Shown here in pieces: positions 6,356 to 7,612 of a stretch of DNA of 7,612 nt. The notes beneath the pieces were generated by a model. The model was not told the origin of the DNA. It saw only the letters and a list, made by a program, of their open reading frames with translations, and did not search any database. A program made the position numbers and the translations under genes. The stretch covers positions 1 through 7,612 of the forward strand of contig RFGQ01000812.1 of the NCBI GenBank assembly GCA_003695865.1, read 5' to 3'. Origin of the DNA: Gemmatimonadota bacterium. GTDB taxonomy: Bacteria > Gemmatimonadota > Gemmatimonadetes > Longimicrobiales > Gaopeijiaceae. Within the stretch, counting starts at the first letter, position 1, and each line of letters begins with the position of its first letter.

Positions 6356-7488
6356 CGGTCGACCTCGTCGTACCGGGCGGCCACCGCCGCGACGAGTGCG
6401 TCGAACGCCTGCCGCAGCTCCGCCGGAGCCTCGACGCGAGCGTCGGGCGCCAGGCTCAGGACCCAGCGCAGGAACGGGTCGGCGCGACGCACCCGAAAGA
6501 GTCTCAGCTGCGAGCCGTCGTCACCCTCCTCCACGAGCGAACCGTACGCGTTGCGCTCCGCCCACAGGGAGCGGGGAAAGCGGAAGAGCACCGTCGCCTC
6601 GACCGCTGCGGCCTGCTGCTCTCCCTCCATCTCCCAGGCCCGGCGCCCGCCGTAATCCTGCAGCGAGAAGTCGGGGGGCACCTCGAAGTCGGGCGTGCTC
6701 GGACGCGCGCGGTTCGGCTGCACGTCCGACATCCGCCCCACGCGAAACATGCGCACGTCCTGCCGTTCGCCGTCGTGCCCGACCAGGTACCAGCGCCCGT
6801 GCTGGAACACCAGGCCGTAGGGGTCGACCCGGCGGTGCGAGCGGGCGTCGCGCTGCATGCCGTGGTAGTCGAACGAGACCGCCTTGCGGGCAAGGACCGA
6901 CTCCGCGAGCCGCTGCAGCGTCTCGTGCGTCGCGACGGCCTCGGGGTCGCGCGCGAAGACCACCGCGCCGTCGCCTGCGATGTCGAGGTCGAGGTCGAAG
7001 GAGAGCTTTCGGAAGGCCGAGCGGGCATGGGGCGCGAGGGGATGTGCGGGCACGTCGGCCACCTCGCGCAGCCCCGAGAGCGCAGCGCCCGCCTCGTGCC
7101 TCGTGAGCTCGAAGTCGCCTGAGGCGGCGCCCCGTCCGGCACCGCGCGCGCCGGGCGACCCTCCACCCGCGGCCGCGGCCCTCTCCTCGCCGAGCAGTCG
7201 CAGGTAGGGCAGGTGGAAGTTGCGTTTCTGTAGCCGGTAGCCCCGCTGCTTCTCGACGTCGACGCTGTAGTCGACCGTCTCGATCGGAATGCCCAGCGCG
7301 CGCAGCTCGTCCTTGTCGCGCTCGAACATGCGGCGCACGGACTCGCGCTCGGTCTCGGACGCGTCGGGACCCAGCGTGTACGCCGGCACGTGCTCGCGGA
7401 TCTCGTCGAAGGTCATCGGGAAGCGGCGCGACGCCAGACACGCCACCAGGTCGAGCCAGCGCTGCAGCTTGGTGATGCGATCGGACAT
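6352..7488 (-). CDS. WYL-domain transcriptional regulator, PafB-like
   Basis: The 378-residue protein opens with a winged-helix domain (about 1-95: ITKLQRWLDLVACLASRR, then ESVRRMFERDKDELRALGI and the RGYRL wing), the usual PafB start. A low-complexity Ala/Gly linker follows at about 104-123. The WYL domain is centred on RRVDPYGLVFQHGRWYLVGHD (Trp233-Tyr234-Leu235) with downstream DVRMFRVGRM, then a C-terminal WCX-type region. The protein is longer than a typical PafB of about 330 residues, partly because of the linker. I place the start at the ATG at 7488: GGGAG lies five bases upstream (7494-7498), and the domain begins right after. A TTG at 7530 would only add a meaningless leader. It is first in the operon with the PafC-like and VWA genes. 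The likely role is a transcription activator acting with its neighbour, possibly in DNA damage or stress; the regulon is not visible. Confidence 0.9.
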   Translation of the reverse strand: MSDRITKLQRWLDLVACLASRRFPMTFDEIREHVPAYTLGPDASETERESVRRMFERDKDELRALGIPIETVDYSVDVEKQRGYRLQKRNFHLPYLRLLGEERAAAAGGGSPGARGAGRGAASGDFELTRHEAGAALSGLREVADVPAHPLAPHARSAFRKLSFDLDLDIAGDGAVVFARDPEAVATHETLQRLAESVLARKAVSFDYHGMQRDARSHRRVDPYGLVFQHGRWYLVGHDGERQDVRMFRVGRMSDVQPNRARPSTPDFEVPPDFSLQDYGGRRAWEMEGEQQAAAVEATVLFRFPRSLWAERNAYGSLVEEGDDGSQLRLFRVRRADPFLRWVLSLAPDARVEAPAELRQAFDALVAAVAARYDEVDR

Positions 7489-7493
7489 CGTCT

Positions 7494-7498
7494 CTCCC
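7494..7498 (-). promoter_or_regulatory. Ribosome binding site of the PafB-like gene
   Basis: GGGAG on the coding strand lies five bases before the ATG at 7488. It decides that start over the upstream in-frame TTG at 7530. Confidence 0.7.
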
Positions 7499-7578
7499 GC
7501 TGGGGCGGCCCCGCGCGCGCATGCACCCAAGGTGGGCCCCGGGTGTGACGGCCGCCGGGCACGGCCGCGCTCTCCCGG

Positions 7579-7593
7579 GGGTGCTCCGCACCC
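7579..7593. repeat. Short hairpin upstream of the WYL-WYL-VWA operon
   Basis: GGGTGC-TCC-GCACCC is a perfect 6-bp stem with a three-base loop, inside the 124-base stretch (7489-7612) upstream of the PafB-like gene. That stretch holds no supported coding sequence and no clear -35/-10 promoter. The hairpin could end transcription of a gene beyond the right edge or sit in the operon's leader. Confidence 0.25.
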
Positions 7594-7612
7594 TCCCGCA
7601 GCCCATCCGCAC

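Noticed and set aside
5471..6655. Plus-strand open frame of 394 codons
   Set aside because: It is antisense to the two overlapping WYL genes and shows no family motif.
7489..7530. Upstream TTG start for the PafB-like gene
   Set aside because: GGGAG is well placed for the ATG at 7488, and the extra 14 residues do not resemble a PafB N-terminus.
7489..7612. PafBC-type damage promoter motif upstream of the operon
   Set aside because: I looked for a mycobacterial-like TTGTC-type element and saw none; no promoter is claimed here.

Overview
The window is a compact, uniformly GC-rich piece of bacterial chromosome with six protein-coding genes and little spacer DNA. Five genes lie on the minus strand and one (dsbB-like) on the plus strand. 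I see no tRNA, rRNA, CRISPR array, insertion sequence or integrase. The combination suggests a high-GC, Gram-negative-type bacterium related to the Bacteroidota/FCB group, most plausibly Gemmatimonadota. The reasons are a PorX-type response regulator (receiver plus alkaline-phosphatase-fold domain), an MsbA-type exporter and a membrane thiol oxidase in DNA this rich in G+C. The assignment is an inference from gene content, not from a marker gene.

Region 1 (1-3327, minus strand) is a two-gene unit. The upstream gene is the PorX-like regulator (1735-3327). Four bases after its stop codon a GTG starts an ABC exporter with fused membrane and ATPase domains (1-1730), which runs off the left edge about 577 residues in. 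The tiny gap implies co-transcription and probably translational coupling. Region 2 (3328-3452) is the divergent intergenic space. It carries a 9-bp perfect inverted repeat and a third copy of its half-site next to the dsbB start. Region 3 (3453-4004, plus strand) encodes a five-helix DsbB/BdbC-type disulfide oxidase. An 11-bp perfect stem that includes its stop codon lies between it and the convergent gene that follows, and is a likely bidirectional terminator.

Region 4 (4045-7488, minus strand) reads as one operon in the order PafB-like WYL regulator, PafC-like WYL regulator, von Willebrand factor A (VWA) protein. The two regulators overlap by four bases (ATGA), so they are probably made together and act as a pair. 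The VWA gene follows after 61 bases, and its Shine-Dalgarno sequence lies within one arm of an inverted repeat. The right-hand 124 bases (7489-7612) hold no supported gene.

Functionally, regions 1 and 4 each link a regulator to an effector: a phospho-signalling hydrolase with a lipid- or drug-type exporter, and a predicted nucleic-acid-sensing WYL pair with a cytoplasmic metal-dependent adhesion (MIDAS) protein. No full defence, secretion or mobile system is present.
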